From Sorghum bicolor (Eukaryota; Streptophyta; Magnoliopsida; Poales; Poaceae): 64,000 nucleotides of DNA. Below are positions 33,009-43,579 of the stretch, piece after piece (position 1 is the stretch's first letter; every line of letters starts with the position of its first letter). The stretch covers positions 40,453,725-40,517,724 of the forward strand of contig NC_012876.2 of assembly GCF_000003195.3 (NCBI RefSeq), written 5' to 3'. Under the pieces are notes generated by a model. It ran no database searches. It saw nothing but the letters and a program-made list of their open reading frames with translations, and was not told where the DNA came from. The position numbers were made by a program, and so were the translations under genes.

Positions 33009-34345
33009 TTAGAGCTTGACGCCATCATCTTGGGATATGCATTTCAGCAACACTTCTGAGCTAGCATTCTTTCGCATAAGTTTACCATCAACTAGTATGT
33101 AATTCTTAGACCGCCGAATGAGGCACTCGTTCTCCGTTTTATCTTGAAAACCCGATCCATCCGAGATGTATTTGATGAAGGGAGTGCGCCAATCGTGGCT
33201 GCAGGTTGTCGGATTGGCATCGTCTATGAGCATTGCCTCATTGGGTTGCCTGTCAACCAGGTATGTGCCGACACTTGCCGTGTGGATGTCTTGAACAAAA
33301 ACGCCTTGTGGAATCTGGGCCCGAGATGACCCTATTTTTGACAACGCATCTGCTGCCTGGTTCCTATCCTGGACCACGTGTATGTATTCTATGCTGTAGA
33401 AATTGGATTCCCATTTCCAAATTTCTTTACAATAGAGGTCCATATTTTTGTGGGTTGTGTCTCATTCCTTGTTTAACTGGTTGATGACCAGGGTAGAGTC
33501 ACTATGGACATACAGGCGTTTGACTCCCAGTTCGACGGCCAGTCGTATGCCATGTAGGCATGCTTCGTATTCGGTGATGTTGTTGGATGCCGGAAAGAGG
33601 ATCCTAAGGACGTAACAAAGTTTGTCCTTGTTAGGAGACATGAAGAGTATTTCGGCACCGGCGCCATTGATGATTAGGGACCCGTCGAAGAACATTGACT
33701 AGTGGTCGGAGGTATCCGAAGGGTGGGGCTCGTTGAGATCCGTCCATTCCGCGATGAAATCGACCAAGGCTTGGGACTTGACAGTAGTGCGACTCTGGAA
33801 ATCCAGGGAGAATGGGCATAATTCCATTGCCCATTTTACAATTCTGCCATTGGCGTCCTTGTTGCGCAAAATGTCCCCTAGGGGGAAACTAGTGGTTACT
33901 AAGACCCGATGGCCATCGAAGTAATGCTTCAGCTTCCTAGAGGTTATCAGGATGGCATAAATTAACTTGTGCTTCTGAGGATACTTGGTCTTGGATTCGT
34001 TTAAGACTTCGCTTATAAAGTAAACATGCCTCTGGACTTTGTAGATGTGGCCTGGCTCGTCCCGCTCGACCACCATTCCGTGGAGACAACCCGATCAGTT
34101 GCTGCTATGTAAAGGAGTAGGTCCTCGTTAGGTTCAGGTGCTGTGAGGATGGGTGGTGAGGTGAGGAAAGTTTTGAGCTGGGTGAATGCGGCGTCAGCTT
34201 CCTCTGTCCAAGAGAATTTTTTCGACGCTTTTAGAAGTTTGAAGAAGGGGAGGCCTTTTTCTCCCAGTCTAGAGATGAACCGGCTGAGAGCAGCCATGCA
34301 TCCGGTGAGCTTTTGAATATCCTTGACGTTCTTGGGTGGTCGCAT
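33009..34345 (-). pseudogene. pol: TAT1 RNase H and second (archaeal-type) RNase H
   Basis: The first unit carries the RT-linked RNase H remnant (FFKLLKASKKFSWTEEADAA, VYFISEVLNESKTKYPQ, LVTTSFPLGDIL). After a stop comes a second RNase H with FFDGSLIINGAG, ITEYEACLHGIRLAVELG, LYVHSDSTLVINQL and later QAADALSKIG, which give the acidic residues D, E, D and D expected of an active site. A second RNase H is a hallmark of the Tat lineage. Stops occur near 33696 and 33459 and a frame change near 34040. Confidence 0.75.
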
Positions 34346-34378
34346 ATCGAGTACTGCCTTAACTTTTGAAGGATTCAG

Positions 34379-35120
34379 TCATCTGCCGTCGCGGCTGATG
34401 ACGTTGCCGAGTAGTAGTCCAAAGAGGGCCCCAAAGATACATTTTTTGGGGTTAAGCTTCCACTTGTATCTATTCAGTGCCTTAAAAGTTCGGTCAAGGT
34501 TGTCGATTAGGGTGCTCGCGTCCCTTGTTTTGACGACAACGTCATCTACGTAGGCCTCGACGACGTCGTCGCGAATCTCGTCATGGAGGCATTGCTGAAT
34601 GGCCCGTTGATAAGTAGCTCTAGCATTTTTGAGTCCGAAGGACATGGTCGTGTAGCAGTATGCGCCAAAAGGAGTGATAAAAGATGTTTTGATCTAGTCG
34701 TCTTCCTTTAGTGAGATCTGGTGATAACCACAGTAGCAATCTAGAAAAGAGAGGAGTTCGCATCCGGCCATTGAGTCGACCACCTCATCGATGCGAGGGA
34801 GGCCAAAAGGATCTTTAGGACAGTGTTTATTGAGATTAGTGTAATCAACGCACATTCTCCATTCATTATTCTTTTTTCTTACAAGAACCGGATTGGCGAG
34901 CCAATCGGGATGATACACTTCTTTAATGAATCCGGCTGCTAAAAGCCGCGTTATTTCTGTCCTAATAGCCTCCTTATTGTCACGAGCGAACCGTCGTAGC
35001 TTCTACTTGATAGGTCTTGCGGTTTTCGAGACGTTTAAGGAGTGCTCGATCAGGTTTCATGGGACGCCGGGCATGTCTGCGGGTTTCCATGCGAAAACGC
35101 TTTGTCCCTTAGAAACCTGA
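34379..35120 (-). pseudogene. pol: TAT1 reverse transcriptase
   Basis: RT motifs run in order: HPDWLANPVLVRKKNNEWRM, CVDYTNLNKHCPKDPFGLPR, LLSFLDCYCGYHQISL, FGLKNARATYQRAIQQCL, the catalytic VVEAYVDDVVVKT and LNPKKCIFGA. A stop lies near 34694 and another near 34379, and the N-terminal part (34919-35120) has lost its frame. The YVDD box is intact. The enzyme cannot be made whole from this copy. Confidence 0.8.
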
Positions 35121-35133
35121 CGAGCGCGTCTTC

Positions 35134-35930
35134 CTATTTGGGGTCCAGGTTAGCCCCGATGAGAGCGGTTTTCTCGGGGCTGCCGTCGACCAGCTGCACC
35201 TCCTTATGTTCTTTGGACTTTGAATTTTTCCTCGTAGTCTCCTGCTCGGGGAGTCGAAGCTGGTTGGGTGGAACCTGTGTAGCTTGGGCTACGGTTTCTG
35301 CCATGCGGATCGAGAGATCGATTGCCTTAGTGATCTTGAAGCTTTCCTCCTCGCAAGTGTATGCGGTGTAGACATTGCCTCTGACAGTTAGGACGCCCTT
35401 CTCTGTTGGCATCTTGAGGACCAGGTATGAGTAGTGTGGAACTGCCATGAACTTTGTCAGCGATGGTCGGCCTAGGATTGCGTGGTAAGTGCCATCGAAG
35501 TCGGCGACCACAAAGTTGACAAACTCTGTGCAGAAGTGGTCGGGTGTTCCAAACTGGACAGACAGCGTTATCTGTCCGAGGGGTACTGAACTTTGACCTG
35601 GTAGGACTCCCCAGAATTGAGCGTTGTACGGCTTTAGCTGCGCTGGGGTGAGCTTGAGAGCAGGCAGGCTATTGCGGAAGAGAATTTCGATGGAGCTGCC
35701 TCCGTCAATAAGCACGCGCTCGAATCTGACACTGTTGATGCAAGGATCCAGGATCAGAGGAAAACACCCTAGTTCTGGGATTGCGGACCACTGGTCCTGC
35801 CTATTGAAGGAGATCCCTCTGTGCGACCAGGGAGGGAACTTTGGATCTGCGATCAGACCATCCCCGCTGTCCACATTGAGGCAATCTCTCTTTAGGAGCT
35901 TTCTTTCCCGTCTGGATTCGATGGAAATTT
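35134..35930 (-). pseudogene. pol: TAT1 protease and upstream linker
   Basis: The aspartic protease active site reads VLIDGGSSIEILF, followed by the conserved FDGTYHAILGRPSLTKFMAV. The frame is intact from about 35930 to the stop at 35134-35136. It continues upstream of the first ATG (35874) through a basic stretch (RERKLLKRDCLN) into the junction with CACTA sequence. Gag is absent. Confidence 0.75.
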
Positions 35931-35934
35931 TGTT

Positions 35935-37603
35935 ACGATCAACGACTACCCTACTTTCTTCACATTATTAGGACAATTCAAGGGAAAGGTTGGTTGTGTA
36001 GTATGCATAGATGGAACTGCTTATGTGTCCCTTGATTCATCTAAGAAGTTAGTGTACATGAGGCACAAACGCTTCATATTGAAAGGGTATCGGTACCACC
36101 TGAAAAAGATGGATAAGTACTTCAACAATAATGAAGAACTACACTGTGCTGCACCATTAGGTAATAGTAAAGGACAAAGAGTTGTTCAAATAGTCAGCAA
36201 AATCAAATTTGTTTTTGGGAAGAAGACAAAAGACGGAAAACCAAGAAAGGATGTGAAACCAATTCTAGGGGCTACATTCAAAAGAAGTCTATTTTCTTCG
36301 AATATTTTCCATACTAGAAAGAGTTAGATGTATGCCACGTGATTGATGGTATGCATGTTCTGAAGAATGTGTTTGAAGCCTAATTGGCACCTTGCTAGAC
36401 ATAAAGGGCAAGACAAAGGAAGGACTCAATTCACGCATGGACATGGTATAGTTAGGCATAAAAAAAGAGCTTCACTCTGTTCTTCTAGAAAATGGGAAGT
36501 ACCATCTTCCGGCAGCAAGCTACAACCTCAACATAGATGAGAAAACATGCAATGTGTGTGTGGTTAAAGAATTTGAAAGTTCCATCTGGGTTCTTCTCCA
36601 ACCTACAGAGTATTGTGTAAATGAAAGACCTTGCACTCACCAACTACAACTCACATGATTGTCATGTCATGTTGACTACTTTCCTCCCTATTGCAATCAG
36701 GGCTATAAATCTTTTGTTCTTAAAGATGGTAGTCACACGGTTGTGCTACTTTTTCAACAAGATCTCACAAAAGATAATTGACAGAGATGAGTTGGTGTCT
36801 CTTCTATAATTTGCTATGGAGACAGTGTCACAAATTGAGATGTGTTTCCCCCATCATTATTCAACATCATGGTGCACCTTGTGGTGCATTTGGTTCCACA
36901 AATACAAGCATTAGGTCTCCTATACTTGCATGAAATGTGGACGTCTGAGCGTTTTATGTCAATACTAAATAGCTATGTATCAACTCGTGCTAATCCTGAG
37001 GCGTCTATGGTAGAGGGGTATTGTACCAAAGAGCCTGTTGAGTCCGGAGGTCCATTCTATAATAGTGTCCTAAAAGACCAAGTTGCAATAGGCCTACCTC
37101 CGTCATGACACGAGGCTACATGGAAGTGGGAGAACGGGATGCAAATCATTCATCCCACCAGATTACAATACAGTCCTCGAGGCACATCATAACATCCTAC
37201 ATCAGCTCTTTATAATGGAGCCTTTGATCAAGCAACACATGAATGAGCTTTGCGAACATAATTGTGGGCACATGAATGATTGGTTAATGAAGGAACACAA
37301 GACTCAGTTCAACACATGGCTATTGGAACAGGACATTCCACCTAGGGAAACAATTGAGGAACAAACCATCAATGCATTGGCATCTAGACCATCATGCCAT
37401 GTCTTGACATGGCAGACCTATGACATTGGTGGCTTCACGTTTTGTACTAAGTCGAAGGACAAAAAGAGCATGGGAAAAAAACAATGGTGTTCGGTGCGAG
37501 GCCATAGACGATGAAACTAGTGAGATTAGTACATAATTTGGCTTCATTGAGGACATATGGGAACTATACTATGGTGCATTTCAGGTCCATATGTTTTCAT
37601 GTC
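35935..37603 (+). mobile_element. CACTA-1: remnant of an En/Spm transposon
   Basis: The segment holds transposase and downstream domain pieces of a CACTA element on the plus strand, with no terminal inverted repeats. It is truncated on the left by TAT1 (junction about 35920-35950) and on the right by the RE4 LTR at 37604. Confidence 0.7.
35940..37514 (+). pseudogene. CACTA-1 transposase (TNP2 and DUF4218 type)
   Basis: The first open part (to a stop at 36325-36327) begins NDYPTFFTLLGQFKGKVGC, then CIDGTAYV and YMRHKRFILKGYRYHL, matching the TNP2 transposase pattern of CACTA elements. Further right, in several frames, come KYHLPAASYNLNIDEKTCNV, VCVVKEF and PPSLFNIMVHLVVHLVPQI with TSERFMSILNSYVSTRANPE, which fit the DUF4218 domain that usually follows TNP2. 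The last piece (37215-37514) is a tail with ASRPSCHVLTWQTYDIGGF. Stops and frame changes are numerous. The N-terminal third is missing, so the element cannot move itself. Confidence 0.75.
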
Positions 37604-39244
37604 TGTTGACGAACCTTAAGTATCAATTTTAACTATCAACTAATCATGGAAAAGGATCTATATGCAACTAATAGCTAGAATTAGGGTTTATACTGACAGA
37701 ACTCCACAAGTTTTGGTGGAAGTCTGTTTCTGCAGGGGGTTATCAGGAAATATGGAGGAAAGGCCCACATGTCATGATTACATAGAGATAATAACCAACT
37801 GCTCAATTTTCTATACTATAGAAGACTCCAGAAGAGGCGGGAAGAAGCGGGAGGCCGAGGGGCGCCAACCCTAGGGCACCCGCCCTAGGGGGTGGGGCAG
37901 CCGCCCTGGCCCCCTAGCCAATGAGGCTCCCCCTCGCGGATCTTGCTCCACCGACCTTGAGGATCAATCTAAACCACACAATTAAGGTCGGTTTGATCTG
38001 ATAGCCGACGTTCATTTGAGGAGGCTATATAAGCAAGGCCCCTGCCCCCTGGAGAGAGCCAACAATTCATTATTCATATTCATCTCAAGAAGAGAAGCCC
38101 CTGATCAAGCCCTAGAGCCACCACATCAACTAGATTTCTAGTTTAGCATAGCTACATAGGATTAGAACTAGAAGGAGTCAATCTTCAATTGGTTTACGGA
38201 TCTGTCAAGAGGATTCTTGGTAATTCTCGCTCTAGTTCTTCATTGTTCATCATTGTTCTTCTTTATTATGAATATGACTTTGGTCTATTTCATTATATTG
38301 ATTATGACTTTATTCTATTTACTTATGTTCTCAATTATATTGTTCTTAGTTTATTATGCTTATACACTTGGCTTAGTTAGATCTGAGTTTCATCCTTGTT
38401 TAGGATCGTATAAAGTTTATCCAATAATGGCTTGTCCATTGGTACCATGGATAAATGATAGATATTGTGTAGGCATGGTGCCTATACCATATTTGTCTGT
38501 GATTGTACCCTATATTCTGGAATGTGAGGTAGATCGCGGGAATGACAGTCCTATTGACTCCTCTGTAGTCCTCCTTCCAATTATAGTGCAGGCAGAGCAG
38601 TACTATTACAGGGAAGTGATTACTCTATTCTTTATCTTCCTTAGTAATACTCACAACACATGACTAAACCTTTTATCTAGCCATGATTGCCATGTATAGT
38701 TGCACTAATCATAATATGCTAAGACTATATAGTTAGAATGACTTAGGAAATATTCTTGTAGTTCGTCCTAATTCCATGCTAATGACTTGCTAGAATATCT
38801 GTTGAGGTGCTTATCATTATTTTATGTGGCTATTTATGTTGATTAGTGTATTTATCTTTTGTCACTATTCATTCATTATCTATATTTTATGTGACACTTA
38901 CCCTGTATTGAGAGAGATAGATGGAAGCATATCATTACACATGCAATGATACTTACATTCGTCATTTATTCCTTAGCATTCCCTTCCCAGTGGTAAAAAT
39001 ATAAATAACGATACATGGAATACTTCCTGGTTAAAATGCTACATCGGTATTATCTGTGCGCTTGCAGATACACATTCATACAGTTGTTAGAGGAGCATTT
39101 GTATATTTCAATACTGCATCTCTCTACCATGCTGGGGATGACAACTTGGCTTAAGTGGCATGAGAGGTGGTTACCATTATATTTTTGGCACCGTTATCAA
39201 GATTAGTTAATCTAATGTTGGTAACAACGTTAGAAGTGTCAATA
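37604..39244 (+). repeat. RE4 5' LTR
   Basis: The LTR is 1641 bp, starting tgttgacgaacc and ending gtgtcaata where relatives have gtgtcaaca, a probable point mutation. It contains a TATA box (38025) with a GC-rich block about 130 bp before it. A PBS-like motif lies 45 bp before its end. Its length is close to that of the RE5 LTR (1649 bp). Confidence 0.85.
38025..38034 (+). promoter_or_regulatory. TATA box of RE4 5' LTR
   Basis: The sequence ctatataagc is followed by aaggcccctgccccctgg, as in the RE1 LTR. Confidence 0.65.
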
Positions 39245-39252
39245 AGCGTTTT

Positions 39253-39270
39253 TGGTGCCATTGCCGGGGA
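39253..39270 (+). other. RE4 primer binding site
   Basis: The sequence tggtgccattgccgggga follows the LTR end by eight bases. It is the Athila-type PBS with few changes. Confidence 0.8.
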
Positions 39271-39419
39271 AGGTTGATTAGCTATGAAGAGGAATAAATG
39301 AGTTATCATTTGCATCACTAATGTGATTAAGCAAAACATCATTTCTATACTCATACAGATTTACTGGTGTCTATTTTGCTATTTTTTTATCATTTTATGC
39401 AGGGTAATGTATAAATAAG

Positions 39420-40560
39420 TTTGATCTCCCAAAAAAGTTTGTTGAAAATCCTGAAGCACTAATCAGAAGGACAAGAGCCAAGCTCAGGAGAGTAACAGAA
39501 CCATCATCATCAACATCTTAGCTCGAAGCTCAATCCAATCAGGAAGATCATCCAAACATTGTTCGAGACTTGACATGAGAGTTCGAAGCCATGGCGAAAA
39601 AGTCAATGGTGAGTTCTCAGGTCCCACTACAGACAATATCCATACTGGACCTGCTACGAACATTGAGCGGTCATTTGAGCTTAAGCCTGCGCTCATCAAT
39701 ATGGTGCAAGCAAGCCAGTTCTATGGGAAGCTGCACCAAGATGCTAGTGCTCATCTCCAACACTTTCTGGAGATTTGTAGCACATTTACTATCAAGGACA
39801 TTCCCAAGGACACCATACTACTTTGCCTTTTCCCATTCTTACTCTTGGGAAGAGTGAAGCAGTGGTTCTACACAACCAAGGAGAAGAATACTATGTGGGC
39901 ACTTGGTTCCACAAATTTTCTAGCATAGTTCTTTCCCATGGACAAGACCAATGCTCTCCGTGGGAAAATTTTGAGCTTTCAGCAACAACATGACGAGTCT
40001 GTTCTAGAAGCATGGAAGCACTTTCAAGACTACATCCTAGAATTTCCCTATCATGGAATGGAGAATTGGCTACTTATGCAGACCTTTTATCATGGGCTCA
40101 GCAACAGCACTCGTGAAACCATGGATGCTGCTACTGGAGGAGTGTTCCTATCGCTCACCATACCACAAGTCACAGCTCTTGTGGAGAAGATGGCATCCAA
40201 CCAAGGTTGGAATGAAGAAAGAACTCAAACTCACAAGAAGAGTAGAGGTATGCACCAGCTCAAGGAGGTAGACATGTTGTGTGCGTAGATAAGCCTGATC
40301 ATGAAGAGACTCGATGAAGCTGAAGATAAGAAGAAAGTCAAGCACATATATGACTCTCACATGACCTGTGAAGAGTGTGGAGAAACTAGACACTTAGGCA
40401 ACTGCTGCCCTAAGGTGCACGAGGATGTGAACAACAACAACAATTACTACTGTCCTCAGCAAAATCAAGGTTGGAACCAACAACAAAGGCCTAACCATAC
40501 ACAGGTAATTATAAAGGTAACAATTCTTACAACAATTCTAATTTACCACCTTTGAGAGAG
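39420..40560 (+). pseudogene. gag: RE4 gag, broken
   Basis: The N-terminus (FDLPKKFVENPEALIRRTRA, from about 39420) matches the start of RE2 gag in style. A frame change near 39600 leads into ASAHLQHFLEICSTFTIKD, LCLFPFLLLGRVKQWFYTTK and FFPMDKTNALRGKILSFQQQ. TAG stops lie at 39926-39928 and 40286-40288. The zinc knuckle is intact: CEECGETRHLGNCC (C-x2-C-x4-H-x4-C). An indel near 40500 ends the Asn/Gln-rich tail. No initiator ATG could be fixed. Confidence 0.78.
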
Positions 40561-41264
40561 TTAGTGTCTAATCAAGGTAAGTTGATGGATAACGTGTCTA
40601 AGAAATTAGCATCCAATGATAAAATTCTAGAAACTATAAACAATAGGATGGATAATTTTTCAACTACCATTAAGAACCAGATTGTAAAATGATAGAATCA
40701 CAGATAAATCAAATAGCTGCTGTTGTTCCGACCACTAACCCTCGTATACCATCATAACTGGAAGGATTAGAATCTGCAAATCTTGTAGACATATTTGATG
40801 CAGGTGCCTATTGGAGCAACCCCGCAGGAGGGTGGTATGATGAATCTCTGCCAATCAAGAAAGGAGATCCCAGACGCCCAGTCATCCCAATCTCCATTGG
40901 CAGCATGGACTTTCTTGAAGCACTTTGCGACTTTGGCACAAGCATCAACATCATGCCCAGAGTAATCTATGAAAAATTCTTTACTTATCCTTTATCAGAT
41001 ACAACTATGTGTTTGCAGCTTGCAGATCAGACACTATGGTACCCACGAGGAATCCTAAAGAATATGTGTGTCCAAATTGGTATCTTATATGTCCTAGCAG
41101 ACTTCGTCGTAATAGAGGCCGGTGTTGATGAGAGGTCACCCATCATCGTGGGGAGACCATTTCTAAACACTACTGGAGCGGTCATCTACGCTAGTGCTGC
41201 TAAGATTAGTTTCATCATTAAGAGGAAGAAGGAGACATTTTCTTTCAAGAATAAAACCTCATAG
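40561..41264 (+). pseudogene. RE4 gag tail and first retropepsin domain
   Basis: The tail (MDNVSKKLASNDKILE) leads to a retropepsin-like domain at 40905-41264. The active-site region is EALCDFGTSINIMPRVIYEK, followed by MCLQLADQT and, about 70 residues on, SPIIVGRPFLNTTGAVIYAS. Asp is kept and the following residues are F-G-T rather than T-G-A/S, as in Athila-type proteases. The frame differs from gag, so at least one indel separates them (near 40680). It is followed directly by a second protease domain. Confidence 0.75.
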
Positions 41265-41890
41265 TTTCCAAAACAACTCAATATGAGCCAAGAAAGAGGA
41301 CCAATAGGAGGAATAAGCAAAACAAGAATAAGAAGCAAGTATGGACAGAATCAGGCAAGATGGTCACTACAATTCACAATGATCAACATCACCAGCTCAA
41401 ATCCCCTCATTTGATCAAGAAGGACGACCCTGGTGTCCCAACAATTGAATGTACAATCAACATATGCTCCTTTCAGAAGGCAGTCTACGACACAAGATCG
41501 GGCGTCAACATTATGGCCAAATTGACCTATGAGTTTCTGTACGGAATAATGCCTCTATATCCAACATACACCCAACTCCAGATGGTAGATCAGACATAAT
41601 GAATTGTCAAAGGTATAGCAAAAGATGTCCCCATCCAGATCCATGACCACTTCATCCCAACAGACTTCTTAGTCATTGACATGGAAGAAAATGATTATGA
41701 TCCACCTATCATCCTTGGAAGACTATTACTAAGTACTACTAAAGTTGTCATCTACATTGGGACAGGAGAAGTGCACCTACACATCCCGTCTGAGAAGGTA
41801 CATCGTCACTTTAATGATAACTATATTGTTGATGGATCTAAGCAGAACAGAACAAGAAGAAGACGTCACTACCATAACCAGAAGAAATAG
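41265..41890 (+). pseudogene. RE4 second retropepsin domain
   Basis: A basic linker (about 41265-41360) is followed by a second protease-like domain: QKAVYDTRSGVNIMAKLTYE, then TYTQLQMVDQT, a stop at 41597-41599, then DYDPPIILGRLLLSTTKVVI and HLHIPSEKVHRHF. The catalytic D-T-G triad has become D-T-R, so this copy is dead. The same domain in RE5 keeps D-T-G. Frame 2 is shared on both sides of the stop. Confidence 0.75.
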
Positions 41891-42867
41891 AACACCAAGG
41901 AAGGATGGGTGGACTATGAAGGAGAATTGTCAAGATACGAAGATAAATGCCCCACAACACAAGTATGGGAGGAGAAAGAGATCATAGCAGAAGAGGAGGC
42001 ACAACCGGAGGCGCCAGCTATGCCATCCGATGAACACTAGGACAACTAAGGACATAAGGAGTCCCATTCAGAGGACTTAAACTACCAAACACCGTGCCAC
42101 GAGACTTGGTAGTTACCCTTTCATCTTAATTATTTACTTTCCCTAAATAGTATAATATTGTTTACGCTATCTTAAAGAGAAAATAAAAAATTGTTTAAAA
42201 ATGCTAAGCCCCATGTGAATACGCTCGTGGCATAAAACCCATAAGTATATTCGCTGTGGTGGCATAAAAATAAAATAAATATGTTTTTGTTTTATAAAAT
42301 AAAAATATAAAAAATATTGAGTTTATGACTATGCTAGAAAGATAACACTCATTAAAGGAAGCTCGATATGATCAATGCTAGAATTTATGACTAACACTCA
42401 ATTAGTTCCACAAGCTTTGTTGTCTATTTGAGCCCCATAGAATTCAAGGATCAAAGGAGAACAGCAATCAGAGGACATCCTACCCGCTGTCTGAGTACTA
42501 TCTCGACAGTCACTCTAACAGACGAGTACACCTCTGCTACCTACCAATTACATCAGAAGAAATTACGTCAAAATCCAGCTTGGCGGAGAGCGCCCCCATG
42601 TACTCAGCAAAGTATTTTTATCAGTCTTTATAGCTACACTCTGCTAAAATAAAAATATACATAATCTTAGACACCCAATAAATATTTTCCTGCTTATATA
42701 TATCTTTGCTTAGTTTAGAAGTTTGCTACTAGGAGAGAATAAAAAGTAGCTATGCTAAAATGAACCTCAATGATAAACTCTTAACATGGATATGATGAAT
42801 AGTTGCTCTGTCGTAATTCCTTTCAAGTACCTAGTTTTCAAGTTTGAACTCTCTCTCAAGTTTAGGC
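41891..42867 (+). other. RE4 non-coding region before CACTA-2
   Basis: AT-rich sequence with no gene. It aligns in reverse with RE5 at about 61380-62270, for example in the repeated cataaaacccataagta area. It ends in the target duplication ata of CACTA-2. Confidence 0.5.
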
Positions 42868-42870
42868 ATA

Positions 42871-43080
42871 CACTACACCACAACACTTTTATAGCGTCAG
42901 ACATCTGACGCAAAATCTTTTTTTGCAGTTAGATGATCTGATGCTAAACATTGCCCAGAGACCATCTGACGCTAAATCTGAATTTAGCGTGCTATTGTCT
43001 GACGCTGTAGGTACTTATATTCATAGTCTAACTATCTGACGCTAAAACAAGGTACACTGTCCACCTCTGTGACGCGAAAA
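42871..43080 (+). repeat. CACTA-2 left end: TIR and subterminal repeats
   Basis: After the TIR, the motif tctgacgct or a one-base variant (tctgatgct, tgtgacgcg) occurs at about 42905, 42937, 42964, 42995, 43029 and 43063. In En/Spm such repeats bind the TNPA-like protein. Confidence 0.8.
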
Positions 43081-43139
43081 ATAATGGGCCCCACCCTCGC
43101 TCGCCTGCCCGTGCTCAGTTTTCTCGTTTAGAAACAAAA

Positions 43140-43415
43140 TTTGAATTTTTTGAGTTTTTCAGATGACCTCGTTTGAAAAAACCATCAAAACGAAAGTTGT
43201 AGATCTCAAAAAGTTATGAAACTTTGTAGTTGATAATTTTTTCATTTGAAATCATCTTGTCATCGAAAACTACGTTTGAATTTCTCAAATTTGAAATTCA
43301 AATTTTGTAAATGACCTCGGATGGTGAAACTACCAATATAAAAGTTGTAGATCTTGAAAAGTTATGAAACTTTGTAGTTGACAACTTTTCCAATGGAATC
43401 CATTTAGGGCCTCAA
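43140..43415. repeat. Degenerate duplication of a T/A-rich block
   Basis: The string gttgtagatct followed by aaaagttatgaaactttgta occurs twice, near 43195 and 43345, each time after a gacctcg... segment. This is a roughly 150-bp tandem unit. It has no coding content. Confidence 0.65.
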
Positions 43416-43484
43416 ATAATCAATATATGCTCGGTTTAGGATAATATGTGGGGAACTAAACTTTAATATAGACACAAGTGAGTG

Positions 43485-43575
43485 ATAGGTGGAGTGGTAG
43501 AGGAGGCTACGCGCAGGGGCAAGGTCTCAGGTTTGAATCCCACTGGCCGCGAAGCACGCGATTTTACGCGAAAAA
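43485..43575 (+). other. tRNA-like or SINE-like fragment
   Basis: The stretch has ggagtggtagagg (weak A-box-like) and, 35 bp later, ggtttgaatcc (43530-43540), one base from the B-box consensus ggttcganncc. The arrangement resembles a tRNA-derived SINE head, but the cloverleaf is not convincing and no tail or target duplication is seen. Confidence 0.3.
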
Positions 43576-43579
43576 AGTG

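Larger units (their letters stand above)
26895..35935 (-). mobile_element. TAT1: Tat-lineage Ty3/gypsy element, truncated
   Basis: On the minus strand the order is protease, RT, RNase H, a second RNase H, integrase. Then comes a gene on the opposite strand, then tandem repeats with agtccccgagc. A second RNase H and an accessory ORF between pol and the 3' LTR are known Tat features. Gag, PBS and 5' LTR are missing at the right, where CACTA sequence begins. The 3' LTR could not be delimited. Pol is broken by several stops and frameshifts, more decayed than TAT2. Confidence 0.75.

Noticed and set aside
43485..43575. Possible functional tRNA gene
   Set aside because: No acceptor stem or convincing cloverleaf can be drawn; kept only as a low-confidence SINE-like fragment.
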